DNA of 64,000 nt from an uncultured Erysipelotrichaceae bacterium. GTDB taxonomy: Bacteria; Bacillota_I; Bacilli_A; Erysipelotrichales; Coprobacillaceae. Shown here in pieces: positions 17,673 through 26,978 of the stretch; position 1 is the first letter of the stretch; the number at the start of each line of letters is the position of its first letter. Location of the stretch: assembly GCA_900538465.1 (NCBI GenBank), contig UPXV01000002.1:1-64000 (forward strand), given 5' to 3'. The position numbers and the translations under genes were made by a program. The notes beneath the pieces were generated by a model that searched no databases, was not told where the DNA came from, and worked only from the letters and a program-made list of their open reading frames with translations.

Positions 17673-18218
17673 ATTCCATAAAATATTTAAATGTCCTGGC
17701 TCTATTGTATCAAAACGAGTATGAAAATCTTGAAGACGAAGAAATTGGAAACCACATTTTTCATTCACTCTTGCTGATTGATGATTCTTTAAAAAATATC
17801 CACATAAAAGATAATCATAATGTAAATCTTCAAAACAATACTGAATCACACGTAAAACTGCTTCACACATGATTCCTTGTCCCCAATAATCACGACTTAA
17901 GACATAGCCAATTTCACGACCATAAACATCTTGAAAAGCTGGATCATTAGCTAAACGATCTTCTTCAATTCCAAGACTTCCAATCACTTTATGATTGGAT
18001 TTGAATTCTATCGCAAAAGTCTTTTTTTCTTGAATAAACATTTGAAGAATATGTTTTGATTCTTCCATTGATTGATGCGCTGACCAACCAGCCATTTCTC
18101 CTACGCCATCTTGTGAAGCATACTCATTAAAATCTTTTAAATCATCTTCACGCCAAGGGCGCAATAATAAACGCTCTGTTTCTAGGTAAACTTGACTTAC
18201 ATCAATCTTGGCGTTCAT
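17655..18218 (-). CDS. GNAT acetyltransferase, RimJ/RimL type
   Basis: An acetyl-CoA-dependent N-acetyltransferase of about 187 residues. It starts with the classic LETERLLLRPWREDDL beta-alpha unit, has an FAIEFKSNHKVIGSLG strand pair, EIGYVLSRDYWGQGIMCEA (acetyl-CoA pyrophosphate loop, here WGQGIM) and NHQSARVNEKCGF. Relatives acetylate the N-termini of ribosomal proteins or small amines; the substrate is unknown here. I choose the ATG at 18218 because GAGG lies 9 bp upstream and the longer frame would run into the preceding small gene. It overlaps that gene by 17 bp, so it is translationally coupled to it and to metH. Confidence 0.82.
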   Translation of the reverse strand: MNAKIDVSQVYLETERLLLRPWREDDLKDFNEYASQDGVGEMAGWSAHQSMEESKHILQMFIQEKKTFAIEFKSNHKVIGSLGIEEDRLANDPAFQDVYGREIGYVLSRDYWGQGIMCEAVLRVIQYCFEDLHYDYLLCGYFLKNHQSARVNEKCGFQFLRLQDFHTRFDTIEPGHLNILWNQKQRI

Positions 18219-18366
18219 CTTTTTGTTCCTCGTTGTGGACTTGAACTTTGATGGTTGTTTGTTCAACTTTGATATCTTTGACTGCTTCTTTGGCAGTTGC
18301 AAATAAAGGAATATCGACCTTTGATGTATCTGTATCTTGTGTATCTAATTTTGTTTTTAATGCCAT
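18202..18366 (-). CDS. Small acidic/basic protein of 54 residues, unknown
   Basis: A short frame between metH and the GNAT gene. It starts MALKTKLDTQDTD, continues VDIPLFATAKEAVKDIKVEQ and ends EEQKDERQD. It has a strong AGGAGG site embedded in the metH 3' end, 8 bp before its ATG, and is tightly packed with both neighbours (3 bp after metH, 17-bp overlap with GNAT). Hydrophilic, no signal or membrane segment. I do not recognise it. Spacing and ribosome binding site argue it is real. Confidence 0.6.
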   Translation of the reverse strand: MALKTKLDTQDTDTSKVDIPLFATAKEAVKDIKVEQTTIKVQVHNEEQKDERQD

Positions 18367-18369
18367 TTT

Positions 18370-20727
18370 TTATTCCTCCTTTAAAATTTCATTGAGTAAT
18401 GTGACTGATGCCATGGCATCTTCACTATAATAATCAGCACCTATTTCATTTGCAATTTCTTGCGTTAAAACAGCTCCTCCAACCCAAATAGGACAGTCAA
18501 CAGGAATTGCTTTTAAGGCTTCAATTGTTCTTTTCATATTGACTACTGTCGTTGTCATCAAAGCACTTAATCCAATCATTTTAGGATGATAGTGATGATA
18601 GGCTTCAACTACAGCTTCGACTTTGACATCTTTTCCTAAATCAATAACTTGATAGCCATAACTTTCCAAAACAACCTTGACAATATTTTTTCCAATATCG
18701 TGAATATCTCCTTCAACTGTACACATCACAACAGGTCCTTTATTTTGACTATTGATTTTAAATGTTGATTTGACAACTTCAAAAGCCAGTTTTGTTGTTT
18801 GTGCTGATTGCATCAATTGAGGTAAAAAGATTTTATTTGTTTCATAATCTTTTCCAACTTGATTTAAAGATGGAATGATCATTTGATTAATCACTTCCAT
18901 AGCATCATGTGTTTTTAAAAGTTCTTGTGTTTTGGCTTTGACTTCATCTTTTAAACCATGCATAATAATCTCTTCTAAAGACCAAGATGTTTGTTTTTTT
19001 GTAGGCTCATTTTGACTTTGAGATTGTGAAGCAATATAACAAGCACTATCTTGATCATAATTATATAAAACATTATAAGCCTTAATACTATCCATAAGTT
19101 GTTGATCTAATGGATTGATAATTGGTAAATCTAATCCTGATTGCAAAGCTAATGTTAAAAAAGTACGGTTTAATAAAGGACGATTAGGAAGTCCAAAAGA
19201 AACATTAGAGACCCCTAAAACAGTATGAACACCTAATTCCTTTTTGACAAGTGAGAGAGCTTTTAAAGTTTCTTGAACTTCTTTTTGTTGAGCTGAAGCT
19301 GTTAAAGTTAAACAATCAATAATGATATTTTCTTTTTCAATACCATATTCCTTAGCTTTTTGAATTATTTTTTGAGCAATCTTTAATCTTTCTTCAGCTA
19401 ACAAAGGAATTTCATCTTCAAGTGTTAACCCTATCACAACCCCTCCGTATTTTTTCACAATCGGAAATATGGCATCCATCACTTCATCTTTTCCATTCAC
19501 AGAATTAATTAAGGGTTTTCCATTATAATAACGACATGCTTTTTCAATCACTTCAAAAGAAGAGGAATCAATTTGTAATGGTAAATTGATAACTTCTTGT
19601 AATAAACGAATGACTTTCACCATTGCAGAGGCTTCATCAAGACCAGGTAATCCCACATTGACATCTAAAATATCAGCGCCTGCTTGTTGTTGTTTAATAC
19701 CTTCAATGACGCATTCTTCATAGCGTTCTTCTTTTAAAGCTTCCTTTAATTTCTTTTTGCCTGTAGGATTTAATCTTTCTCCACAAACAACAATTTGTCC
19801 TTGGAATGTGACCGTTTGATTTTGACTAGACACACGTGTTTGTTTATCAACTTTTCTTTCTTTAACAGAGTGTGGAGCGATTTTTTTAAGTGCTTGAATA
19901 AATTCAGGTGTTGTTCCACAACATCCACCAACCAAGCCTACACCACGTTCCATATAATCTAACATTCCTCTAGCAAAGTCTTCACTTTGCATATCATAAC
20001 ATGTTTTTCCATCACACAAGCGAGGCAATCCTGCATTGGGTTGAATCAAAATCGGTAAAGAAGAAACAGATAAAATTTCATCAATGATTGGTTGAAGTTC
20101 AACTGGTCCCAAAGAACAATTGACACCCAAAGCATCAACTCCTAAACCTTCTACTACGTTTACAAAAGTCAATGGATCACTACCTGTTAAAGTTCTTCCA
20201 TTTTGTTCAAAAGTCATTGTAACAAAAACAGGCAAATCACTATTTTCCTTCACTGCCAAAATACCTGCTTTGACTTCATATAAGTCGGTCATTGTTTCAA
20301 GTAAAACAACATCAACATCATCTTTGACCATCATCACTTGAGAAGCGATCATTTCATAAGCTTCATCAAAAGATAGTGTTCCTAATGGTTCTAACATTTG
20401 TCCAATAGGACCAATATCCAAAACAATATAAGCCTCTTTATTTACATTATCTCTTGCTGTTTTGGCATTTTGAATAGCTGCTTTTAATAAATCACAATAA
20501 CAATATCCACTATCACTCATTTTATAAGGATTACAACCAAATGTATTGGCTGTAATAAAATCAGCACCCGCTCTTAAATATCTTTCATGAATATCAACAA
20601 CTATTTCAGGATGTTCTATATTATAAACCTCAGGTATATCTCCTGCTTTTAATCCGGCATTTTGTAATTGAGTGCCCATGGCACCATCAAATATCAATAT
20701 TTCTTTTCCTAATCTCTCACGTAACAT
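18370..20727 (-). CDS. metH: Cobalamin-dependent methionine synthase, form lacking the activation domain
   Basis: It transfers the methyl group of 5-methyltetrahydrofolate to homocysteine through B12. The 785 residues contain a homocysteine-binding barrel (about 1-290; DGAMGTQL start, zinc site GGCCGTTPEF), a pterin-binding barrel (about 315-570; GERLNPTGKK, NVGLPG), a four-helix cap and the Rossmann B12 domain (about 590-785) with the DIHDIGKN motif, whose His is the cobalt ligand. E. coli MetH is about 1,230 residues. The missing SAM-binding reactivation domain is encoded by the next gene upstream. The DxHxxG motif is intact, so it should be active. Confidence 0.93.
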   Translation of the reverse strand: MLRERLGKEILIFDGAMGTQLQNAGLKAGDIPEVYNIEHPEIVVDIHERYLRAGADFITANTFGCNPYKMSDSGYCYCDLLKAAIQNAKTARDNVNKEAYIVLDIGPIGQMLEPLGTLSFDEAYEMIASQVMMVKDDVDVVLLETMTDLYEVKAGILAVKENSDLPVFVTMTFEQNGRTLTGSDPLTFVNVVEGLGVDALGVNCSLGPVELQPIIDEILSVSSLPILIQPNAGLPRLCDGKTCYDMQSEDFARGMLDYMERGVGLVGGCCGTTPEFIQALKKIAPHSVKERKVDKQTRVSSQNQTVTFQGQIVVCGERLNPTGKKKLKEALKEERYEECVIEGIKQQQAGADILDVNVGLPGLDEASAMVKVIRLLQEVINLPLQIDSSSFEVIEKACRYYNGKPLINSVNGKDEVMDAIFPIVKKYGGVVIGLTLEDEIPLLAEERLKIAQKIIQKAKEYGIEKENIIIDCLTLTASAQQKEVQETLKALSLVKKELGVHTVLGVSNVSFGLPNRPLLNRTFLTLALQSGLDLPIINPLDQQLMDSIKAYNVLYNYDQDSACYIASQSQSQNEPTKKQTSWSLEEIIMHGLKDEVKAKTQELLKTHDAMEVINQMIIPSLNQVGKDYETNKIFLPQLMQSAQTTKLAFEVVKSTFKINSQNKGPVVMCTVEGDIHDIGKNIVKVVLESYGYQVIDLGKDVKVEAVVEAYHHYHPKMIGLSALMTTTVVNMKRTIEALKAIPVDCPIWVGGAVLTQEIANEIGADYYSEDAMASVTLLNEILKEE

Positions 20728-21338
20728 CTTTGACCATCCTTTCTTAGTTCACAACTTTCTTTTCTAACACAAGATAAACAGTTTTTAGAAGCTGCTATCC
20801 CTAATCCAATGATTCCTAACATTGACTTCATAGGAATAAATAATCCTCCCTGATTGATGAAAACACCTATTCTTTTATCAATTTGTAAGATGCGTGATAA
20901 AGGATGATTGAGTTCTAATGGTAAATCTCCATATCCAGGTGCAAAACGAAATGTATGGGTTCCAAGTTGTAATGATTTTTCATATTCATCACAACACTCC
21001 TCTAAATAACGATTGCTGACAGCATCAAAAACAACAGCCTTCCCCATATCAATATGTTGATAATATTTCATCTTACGGTCAATTTCAATTCCTAATGTAC
21101 AAGCAACAACAAGACATTGCTTACAATCTTGAAAATAATAAGATAAATCTTCTGATTGTAATTGTAAAGGTATTTCTACAATGGCAAGTGGCTGATGCTG
21201 TAAAGTAAATCTTTGTGAAACTGCCTTAAAATGGGCAATCTCTTTGACTTCTTGTATACATTCCTCAATTAATAAATTGGTTTTTTGATCAATCTCACCA
21301 TAACAATTCAAATATTGTAGAATTGCTTTTTTATTCAT
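20709..21338 (-). CDS. Separate methionine synthase activation (reactivation) protein
   Basis: A 209-residue protein equivalent to the C-terminal AdoMet-binding activation domain of MetH, which reductively remethylates oxidised cob(II)alamin. Features: TLGIEIDRKMKYY and VFDAVSNRYLEECCDEYE, typical of the stand-alone version, then FAPGYGDLPLELN and a Cys-rich C-terminus (CLSCVRKESCELRKDGQRC) that might bind a cluster or metal. It overlaps metF by 8 bp upstream and metH by 19 bp downstream, so the three are translated as one operon. The gene pairing makes the role fairly sure; the role of the Cys tail is unknown. Confidence 0.85.
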   Translation of the reverse strand: MNKKAILQYLNCYGEIDQKTNLLIEECIQEVKEIAHFKAVSQRFTLQHQPLAIVEIPLQLQSEDLSYYFQDCKQCLVVACTLGIEIDRKMKYYQHIDMGKAVVFDAVSNRYLEECCDEYEKSLQLGTHTFRFAPGYGDLPLELNHPLSRILQIDKRIGVFINQGGLFIPMKSMLGIIGLGIAASKNCLSCVRKESCELRKDGQRCYVRD

Positions 21339-22221
21339 GATTTAACTCTTTTAAAACAGTTGGAATATTATTAAAAATTGCCTGGGCAATTTCAGGTTTA
21401 TTCATTGTATAAATATGAATACCATCAACGCCATTTGTAATTAAATCAATAATTTGGTGAGTTGCATAATTGATACCAATTTCTTTCATTGCCTCAGGAT
21501 AATGATAATAAGATTCAATCATTGTAGATAATTGATAAGGAATTGAACATCCACACATTTTAGCTGTATGCAGTAAAGATTTAGAATTGGTAATCGGCAT
21601 AATTCCTGCTAAAATCGGAACAGTAATTCCTCTTTTTCTTGCTTCTTTCACCAATCTATAATAATAATGATTATCAAAGAAGATTTGCGTAATTAAATAT
21701 TCTGCACCAGCATCTACTTTCTCTTTTAAAGCCCTTAAATCATCTTCAAAACAATCTGCCTCTTGATGAACCTCTGGATAACATGCCCCTGATAAACAAA
21801 AATCTCCAGGAAATTCTTGACTAATCAAAGTATTTAAGTCTTTAGCATAATGAAATTCAAGATTATCTTTATCAAATGTTGGATCTTGTGGATAATCTCC
21901 TCTTAAAGATAAGATATTTTCAATATTGTGTTCCTTTAACTTTTGACATATCTCTAAAACTTCTGCTTTTGTAGAAGAAATACAAGTCAAATGTGCAACA
22001 GCTTCAATATGATATTCATTTTTTATCTTTGAAGCAATTTCAACTGTTTTTCCTTTTGTTGTTCCTCCAGCCCCATAAGTCACACTGATAAAATCAGGAT
22101 TTAACTTTGCTAATTCATCAATTGTATGATAAATTGAAGAAATATCACCTTGTCTATTCTTTGGTGGAAAGACTTCAAATGATATAGTTGATTTGTTTTT
22201 TAAGATTTCTGATATTTTCAT
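21331..22221 (-). CDS. metF: 5,10-methylenetetrahydrofolate reductase
   Basis: A flavin-dependent TIM-barrel enzyme that reduces methylene-THF to methyl-THF, the methyl donor for MetH. 296 residues, the bacterial length. Motifs: ISFEVFPPK near residue 14 (catalytic Glu), SVTYGAGG, AHLTC, ILSLRGDYP, and DAGAEYLITQIFFDN. It is the first gene of metF-activator-metH. Its promoter overlaps the terminator of the upstream ABC exporter operon. I see no S-box or other riboswitch in the 70-bp leader. Confidence 0.93.
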   Translation of the reverse strand: MKISEILKNKSTISFEVFPPKNRQGDISSIYHTIDELAKLNPDFISVTYGAGGTTKGKTVEIASKIKNEYHIEAVAHLTCISSTKAEVLEICQKLKEHNIENILSLRGDYPQDPTFDKDNLEFHYAKDLNTLISQEFPGDFCLSGACYPEVHQEADCFEDDLRALKEKVDAGAEYLITQIFFDNHYYYRLVKEARKRGITVPILAGIMPITNSKSLLHTAKMCGCSIPYQLSTMIESYYHYPEAMKEIGINYATHQIIDLITNGVDGIHIYTMNKPEIAQAIFNNIPTVLKELNHE

Positions 22222-22244
22222 ATACTTTTCCCCCGTTTTGGTCT

Positions 22245-22273
22245 ATTTTAAAGCAAAGAAAAAGAATAGTCAA
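22245..22273 (-). promoter_or_regulatory. metF operon promoter
   Basis: On the minus strand TTGACT (22273-22268), a 17-bp spacer and TAAAAT (22250-22245). The -35 box lies inside the loop and stem of the preceding terminator hairpin. Confidence 0.65.
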
Positions 22274-22285
22274 AAACTATTCTTT
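22255..22285 (-). terminator. Terminator of the ABC exporter operon
   Basis: The 10-bp stem AAAGAATAGT / ACTATTCTTT with a five-base loop, followed on the minus strand by TTTTTC, 10 bp beyond the permease stop. Confidence 0.78.
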
Positions 22286-22294
22286 AAAATTTCA

Positions 22295-24526
22295 TTATTC
22301 TCTTATTGTTTTATTCTCTAGACCATCTTTTTTAAGAATTGAATAAATCGGAAGCAAGGACAAAGCAATCAAAATCATAATCAATATCAATGCTGGTATC
22401 ACTTGTTCCAATAATGGGAGAGGATCCATAAAAATATGCCAGCCGCCATTGCCTCCATGTTCAATAAGCATATCTGCAAAATGATAATAAAGTGCAAAAA
22501 CAAAACCTAAACTTGCAATAAACAAAGACTTATACATATATATTTTCCATATTTCTATTTTTCTAAGACCTAATAATTGATAAGTTGCAATTGTTTCTCT
22601 TTGTTTTAATAATTCAAAAGACAACTGATAAATATAGATAACACTTGTTCCAATAATCAATGCCAAACGTAAAGTTGGAAAATCAAATACAGATTCTTTT
22701 GACATTTGATATTCATAATCTCTTTGTTGTTGTAAAGAACTATCTATAACAGTATATTTCATTTTTGGATTTTCTTTTGCAAAAGCAAGAATTGCTTGAT
22801 TCTTTTGGGCAATACTTTTAAAAGAGGCTTGGACTTCTTGATAATGTTTTAAATCTGCATATTTTTGAAAATCATCTTGAGACATGATCATAAAACTCTC
22901 TTCATAGTTACTTAATATCAACTTCACATGAAAAACACTACCATCAGCTAAAGAATAAATTTGATTCTCATTATCTCTATCAAATCCTTTGCTGACAATG
23001 ACTTCACCGCTCTTTAATATTTGATCCTGTTCTAATGAAAACTGCTTTTTCACATTCTCGTCAAGACAATAGATTTTATGAGTATAACCATTTTCAGGAG
23101 CATATAAATGCGTGAATAAAATATCTTGAGCATATGGTTGAAGAACTTTAAAATCATCGGTATTGATATTTGTATTTTCAACCATTGGTGAATATGTCAA
23201 AATCACATTTTGAGATGTTTCAACATATTCATCTCTTTGATGTGTCAAATGTATATTATAAATATAATCTCCAATAATGGACATCGTCATCAAAGACGCT
23301 ATAAAGACAAAGAAAACCTTGAATATCATTTGTTTTTTATTATTAACCAATTGACGCCATCCTAAATACATTGGACGCATTTGATGTAATTTTTTATAAC
23401 GATAATAGAAATATTGAAACTCTGTTGATTCAAAAGATCCACTTAATGCACGACGTGTCGCTCCACGAGCAGGCATAAAATAACTGATTAAACACATCAA
23501 AATAATTATAAAAACACAACCCAGATAATAATTCCAATCGAACTGTAATGGTATGATGGTATCAATCATAAGTATCATAACATTGCCAACAATCACATAA
23601 GCAATGCTTGCAACAATAATAGATAAAAGTGCTAATAACATGGCTTGAATAAAAACAATATAGTAAACTTGTCGCTTTGTTGCACCAATTCCACGCAATA
23701 AAGTATAATCATTCTTCCGATTTTCAAATGAGGCTATTGTCAATCCTGAAACAATGATACAGCCAACAATAAACAAAACAAATTCCACAAGGACAATTAA
23801 GAAATCAAGTTGAGATTTTGGACCAATATCTTGATTCAAATCAAAGACTCTATCTAATTTTATATCTCCATGAACACTTATATTTTCTTGTTTATAAGTA
23901 TCAATATAAACAGCATATTTTTGTGGTGGTGTTTGTTTTCCTAAAAGGATAGATGTATCCCCACTTTCTTGTAAGATACCCACAACTTTCCATTGCCCTA
24001 TAGCATTATAGCACTCATCGTTCCCCTCTGGTGTAGGTTGATAATAGCTATAGGCCACTTCAATATTTTGTTCAAGTTTGATATCGTAACCCAAACGTTT
24101 GAGTGTACTTTCTTTAACAGCAACTTCATTTTCTTTTTCAGGAAAATGACCATCTTTTAATTGAATTGATAAAATATCCTTATTTCCTTCAATATAATGA
24201 ATGGAATCATCTCCATATGAGTATCCGATATTAGCCACAAGGGCATACTTAAAATCAGCATCCTTAAACATCGTTTCTTTCTTTTGATAAGTTATAGGTG
24301 TTTTTAAAATTTCATCTTTATCATAAGTTGTATAACTTGTATAATCATAACGACCATGTTCGGCTTGTGAATTTAAAATATATGAATTAAGTAAAAGCGG
24401 TGTTAAAAAGGTAATCATCATAATAACAAATGAAAGAACAATCAATGTGAACAAAGTCACTTTACTATCGCTACGATGGGTTTTTAAATCTTGAATTGCA
24501 AAATGATGCAGTAAATTATTTTTCAT
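22295..24526 (-). CDS. FtsX/MacB-type ABC transporter permease
   Basis: A large permease of about 743 residues with an N-terminal TM (about 30-55), a long extracytoplasmic domain (about 60-245), three TMs (about 250-360), a second TM and outside domain (about 415-620), and three C-terminal TMs. This is the two-FtsX-domain arrangement of lipoprotein or peptide extruding exporters. ENRKNDYTLLRGIGATKRQV and QRETIATYQLLGLRKIEI are the paired FtsX coupling motifs. I prefer the ATG at 24526 (MKNNLLHH), which overlaps the ATPase gene by 11 bp, to the longer frame. The substrate is unknown; the neighbouring two-component system suggests a response to cell-envelope stress or antimicrobial peptides. 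Confidence 0.86.
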   Translation of the reverse strand: MKNNLLHHFAIQDLKTHRSDSKVTLFTLIVLSFVIMMITFLTPLLLNSYILNSQAEHGRYDYTSYTTYDKDEILKTPITYQKKETMFKDADFKYALVANIGYSYGDDSIHYIEGNKDILSIQLKDGHFPEKENEVAVKESTLKRLGYDIKLEQNIEVAYSYYQPTPEGNDECYNAIGQWKVVGILQESGDTSILLGKQTPPQKYAVYIDTYKQENISVHGDIKLDRVFDLNQDIGPKSQLDFLIVLVEFVLFIVGCIIVSGLTIASFENRKNDYTLLRGIGATKRQVYYIVFIQAMLLALLSIIVASIAYVIVGNVMILMIDTIIPLQFDWNYYLGCVFIIILMCLISYFMPARGATRRALSGSFESTEFQYFYYRYKKLHQMRPMYLGWRQLVNNKKQMIFKVFFVFIASLMTMSIIGDYIYNIHLTHQRDEYVETSQNVILTYSPMVENTNINTDDFKVLQPYAQDILFTHLYAPENGYTHKIYCLDENVKKQFSLEQDQILKSGEVIVSKGFDRDNENQIYSLADGSVFHVKLILSNYEESFMIMSQDDFQKYADLKHYQEVQASFKSIAQKNQAILAFAKENPKMKYTVIDSSLQQQRDYEYQMSKESVFDFPTLRLALIIGTSVIYIYQLSFELLKQRETIATYQLLGLRKIEIWKIYMYKSLFIASLGFVFALYYHFADMLIEHGGNGGWHIFMDPLPLLEQVIPALILIMILIALSLLPIYSILKKDGLENKTIRE

Positions 24527-25196
24527 CTGTATCACCCACAATCTGACCATCACGAATCGTAATAATACGATCAGCTTGAGACGCTATCATATCATCATGT
24601 GTGACCAAAATGAGAGTTTGCTTATATTTACGTTGTGACAACTTTAACAAATCAACAACTTCCAAAGAACTTTTTGCATCTAGATTCCCCGTTGGTTCAT
24701 CTGCCAAAATGATAGCTGGTTTCATAGCCAAAGCTCTTGCAATCGCAACACGCTGTTGTTGACCACCAGAAAGTTCTTTGACAAAAGCCGTTTTCTTTTC
24801 TTTTAACCCTAATAAATCCAAAAGTTCATCAATAAATACATGATCTTCTTTTAAATGATCCAAATGAATAGGTAAAACAATATTTTCAATAACATTTAAA
24901 CTCGAAATCAAATTATAGAATTGAAAAACAAATCCCATACGGCGACGACGATAACGTGAAAGTTGGTCATCACTCATATCATATAAAGAATTTCCTTCTA
25001 ATAAAACCACTCCATGTTGAGGTTTTGTTAATCCTCCCATCACATGAAGAAGTGTTGATTTCCCACTCCCACTCTTTCCTACAATAGCAACAAAACTTCC
25101 TTCTTCAATGGTAAGATTGATATGTGAAATCGCATCAACCTTATTTTCATCATATCCATAACTCTTTCTTACATCTTTTAATTCTAATAATGCCAT
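24516..25196 (-). CDS. ABC transporter ATP-binding protein, MacB/LolD type
   Basis: The ATPase subunit of the adjacent exporter, 226 residues. Walker A GKSGSGKST (near residue 39), Q-loop FQFYNL, signature LSGGQQQRVAIARAL, Walker B AIILADEPTGNLD, switch His in LVTHDD. These are features of the LolD/MacB clade. It is downstream of a two-component system on the same strand with a 40-bp gap and is translationally coupled to the permease. Confidence 0.92.
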   Translation of the reverse strand: MALLELKDVRKSYGYDENKVDAISHINLTIEEGSFVAIVGKSGSGKSTLLHVMGGLTKPQHGVVLLEGNSLYDMSDDQLSRYRRRRMGFVFQFYNLISSLNVIENIVLPIHLDHLKEDHVFIDELLDLLGLKEKKTAFVKELSGGQQQRVAIARALAMKPAIILADEPTGNLDAKSSLEVVDLLKLSQRKYKQTLILVTHDDMIASQADRIITIRDGQIVGDTDEK

Positions 25197-25235
25197 ACAC
25201 TTTCCCTCCTCACTATCTAATATAAACTTCTTTTC

Positions 25236-26264
25236 TTACTCGATAGTGACTGGGTATTTATTTTTTGTTTCTTTTTGAGGCAAAAGGATTTCAAAAACAG
25301 CCCCTTGATCATTATAAATATGAATACTTCCATGATGATCTTGAATAATTTCTTGAGAAATCGATAATCCAATTCCTATTCCTTGATGAGATTGATATTC
25401 ACTTCGATAAAAACGTTCAAACAAATGAGGAATATCCTCTTTGATAAAACCATCTCCATGATCATGAATCATAATTTTCATATAAGATGATTTTTCTAAA
25501 CAGGTGATATCAATAGATGAATGAGATTTTTGTTCAATACAATTCTTTAAAATATTTTCAATGGCTTCTTTCATCCATTGAAAATCACAATAAATCATTT
25601 GATTTTCTCCTTGTATCTTCAAATGAACATCATTGTCTTCCATAAATGGATATAATTGTTCTTGAATAGAATCTATAATCTCTCCAAAAAGATAATCTTT
25701 TTTATGATATTCAATAGAATGAGAATCAAGTTGGGCAAGATGTAATAAAGATTCAATACAATCTTGTATCCTTTGAGTTTGAAAAACAATTTGTTCTACA
25801 ATTTGATGTTGTTTTCCTTGAGTCATTTCTAATAAAAGATCTTCTTTTAAAAACATGGCTGTTAAAGGTGTTTTGATTTGATGAGATATATTTTCAATAT
25901 AGTTTTTTAATTGATTTTGTTCATGATGTAAACACTCTAACATCCCTTGCATTCTGATATTTAATATATGGAGATGAGATGATAAAACAGCAATATAACT
26001 TTCTCCATCAATAAGCGGAATGGTTTCTGCTTTTTCTTCAATAATCATTTGACACATATCTATTAAAGTGAGAAGTGATTTTTTTAAATGTTGAACATAT
26101 CTAAAATGAATGATGATTATAACAAAAGAAAGACAAAGAATGATATTATAAAAAAATACATTTTGTGTGATAAGAGCCACTATACAAATCAACATAATCA
26201 TCAATAAAAATACAATACAACCTATTGAATAGAGTGATTGGCTTTTTCTTAAATGTTTTTCCAT
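25236..26264 (-). CDS. Sensor histidine kinase of the exporter-linked two-component system
   Basis: 342 residues. Two closely spaced TMs (about 15-60) with almost no outside loop, a linker, the H-box ENISHQIKTPLTAM (phospho-His near residue 128), N-box ENILKNC, and G-boxes HDHGDGF and GIGIGLSI. A kinase with such a short sensor cannot bind a ligand outside. Such intramembrane-sensing kinases usually sense through a partner transporter, here probably the adjacent ABC permease (inference from known Bce-like systems). Its start overlaps the regulator gene by 16 bp. Confidence 0.88.
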   Translation of the reverse strand: MEKHLRKSQSLYSIGCIVFLLMIMLICIVALITQNVFFYNIILCLSFVIIIIHFRYVQHLKKSLLTLIDMCQMIIEEKAETIPLIDGESYIAVLSSHLHILNIRMQGMLECLHHEQNQLKNYIENISHQIKTPLTAMFLKEDLLLEMTQGKQHQIVEQIVFQTQRIQDCIESLLHLAQLDSHSIEYHKKDYLFGEIIDSIQEQLYPFMEDNDVHLKIQGENQMIYCDFQWMKEAIENILKNCIEQKSHSSIDITCLEKSSYMKIMIHDHGDGFIKEDIPHLFERFYRSEYQSHQGIGIGLSISQEIIQDHHGSIHIYNDQGAVFEILLPQKETKNKYPVTIE

Positions 26265-26911
26265 CGATATCCAATCCCCCTTACTGTTTCAATATAGTCC
26301 ATTCCTTGATAAGTTCCTAATTTTTCTCTTAATCTTTTCATATGAACTGTAACTGTATTATCTTCAATATAATTTCCTGTACGCTCTTCAATAAATTCAA
26401 TTAATCTTTCTCTTGTCACAACAACACCTTGATTTTGAACCATTAAAAATAAGATTTCATATCCAATAGCACTTAATATAATTTCTTCTTGTTGTTTAAT
26501 AACACAATATTTTTTCATATCAATATATAAATCATTTGTTTCAATAACATCCTTATTTTTAAGGATTCTACGTGAAATACTATGCATTCTTGCTAATAAT
26601 TCATTAACACGAAATGGTTTGCTGATGTAATCATCCCCACCCGCATTTAAAGCCTCGACCAATGTTTCTTCATCAGTTCTCGCTGTTAAAAACAAAATTG
26701 GCACTTGGCTAACTTGACGAATTTGTTGACATAACGTTACACCATTACCATCTGGTAATTGAATATCCATGATAATCAATTCAATATCATGAATATCTAT
26801 ATTCAGTGCCTCTTTGATTGTATAGGCTTGTTTCACTTCATAATCTTTCATCGTTAATAAATCATATAATGTTTCTTGGATTCCCAAATCATCTTCTACA
26901 ATTAATATCAT
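26249..26911 (-). CDS. OmpR-family response regulator
   Basis: 220 residues: receiver domain with acidic pocket VEDD, phosphorylated Asp in MDIQLPDG, Thr in FLTARTDEE and Lys in DYISKPF, then a winged-helix DNA-binding domain ending in ETVRGIGYRW. The start MILIVEDD at 26911 has AAAGGTGGGG upstream; the longer frame is not supported. It is the first gene of regulator-kinase-ATPase-permease, and is expected to control this operon. Confidence 0.9.
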   Translation of the reverse strand: MILIVEDDLGIQETLYDLLTMKDYEVKQAYTIKEALNIDIHDIELIIMDIQLPDGNGVTLCQQIRQVSQVPILFLTARTDEETLVEALNAGGDDYISKPFRVNELLARMHSISRRILKNKDVIETNDLYIDMKKYCVIKQQEEIILSAIGYEILFLMVQNQGVVVTRERLIEFIEERTGNYIEDNTVTVHMKRLREKLGTYQGMDYIETVRGIGYRWKNI

Positions 26912-26949
26912 TTTATCCCCACCTTTTTCTTCATTGTACCATAAAAAAG

Positions 26950-26978
26950 CCAAAAAAAAGAATAGCTAATCGCTATTC
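26950..26978 (-). terminator. Terminator after the GNAT gene
   Basis: The stem GAATAGC / GCTATTC overlaps the GNAT stop codon and is followed on the minus strand by TTTTTTTT. Confidence 0.8.

Noticed and set aside
17655..18302. 215-residue form of the GNAT protein
   Set aside because: The extra N-terminus runs antisense-like through the coding frame of the 54-residue gene and has no ribosome binding site; 18218 has one.
22222..22294. S-box (SAM) riboswitch before metF
   Set aside because: Only about 24 bp of leader lies between the promoter and the gene start region, and no S-box core is present.
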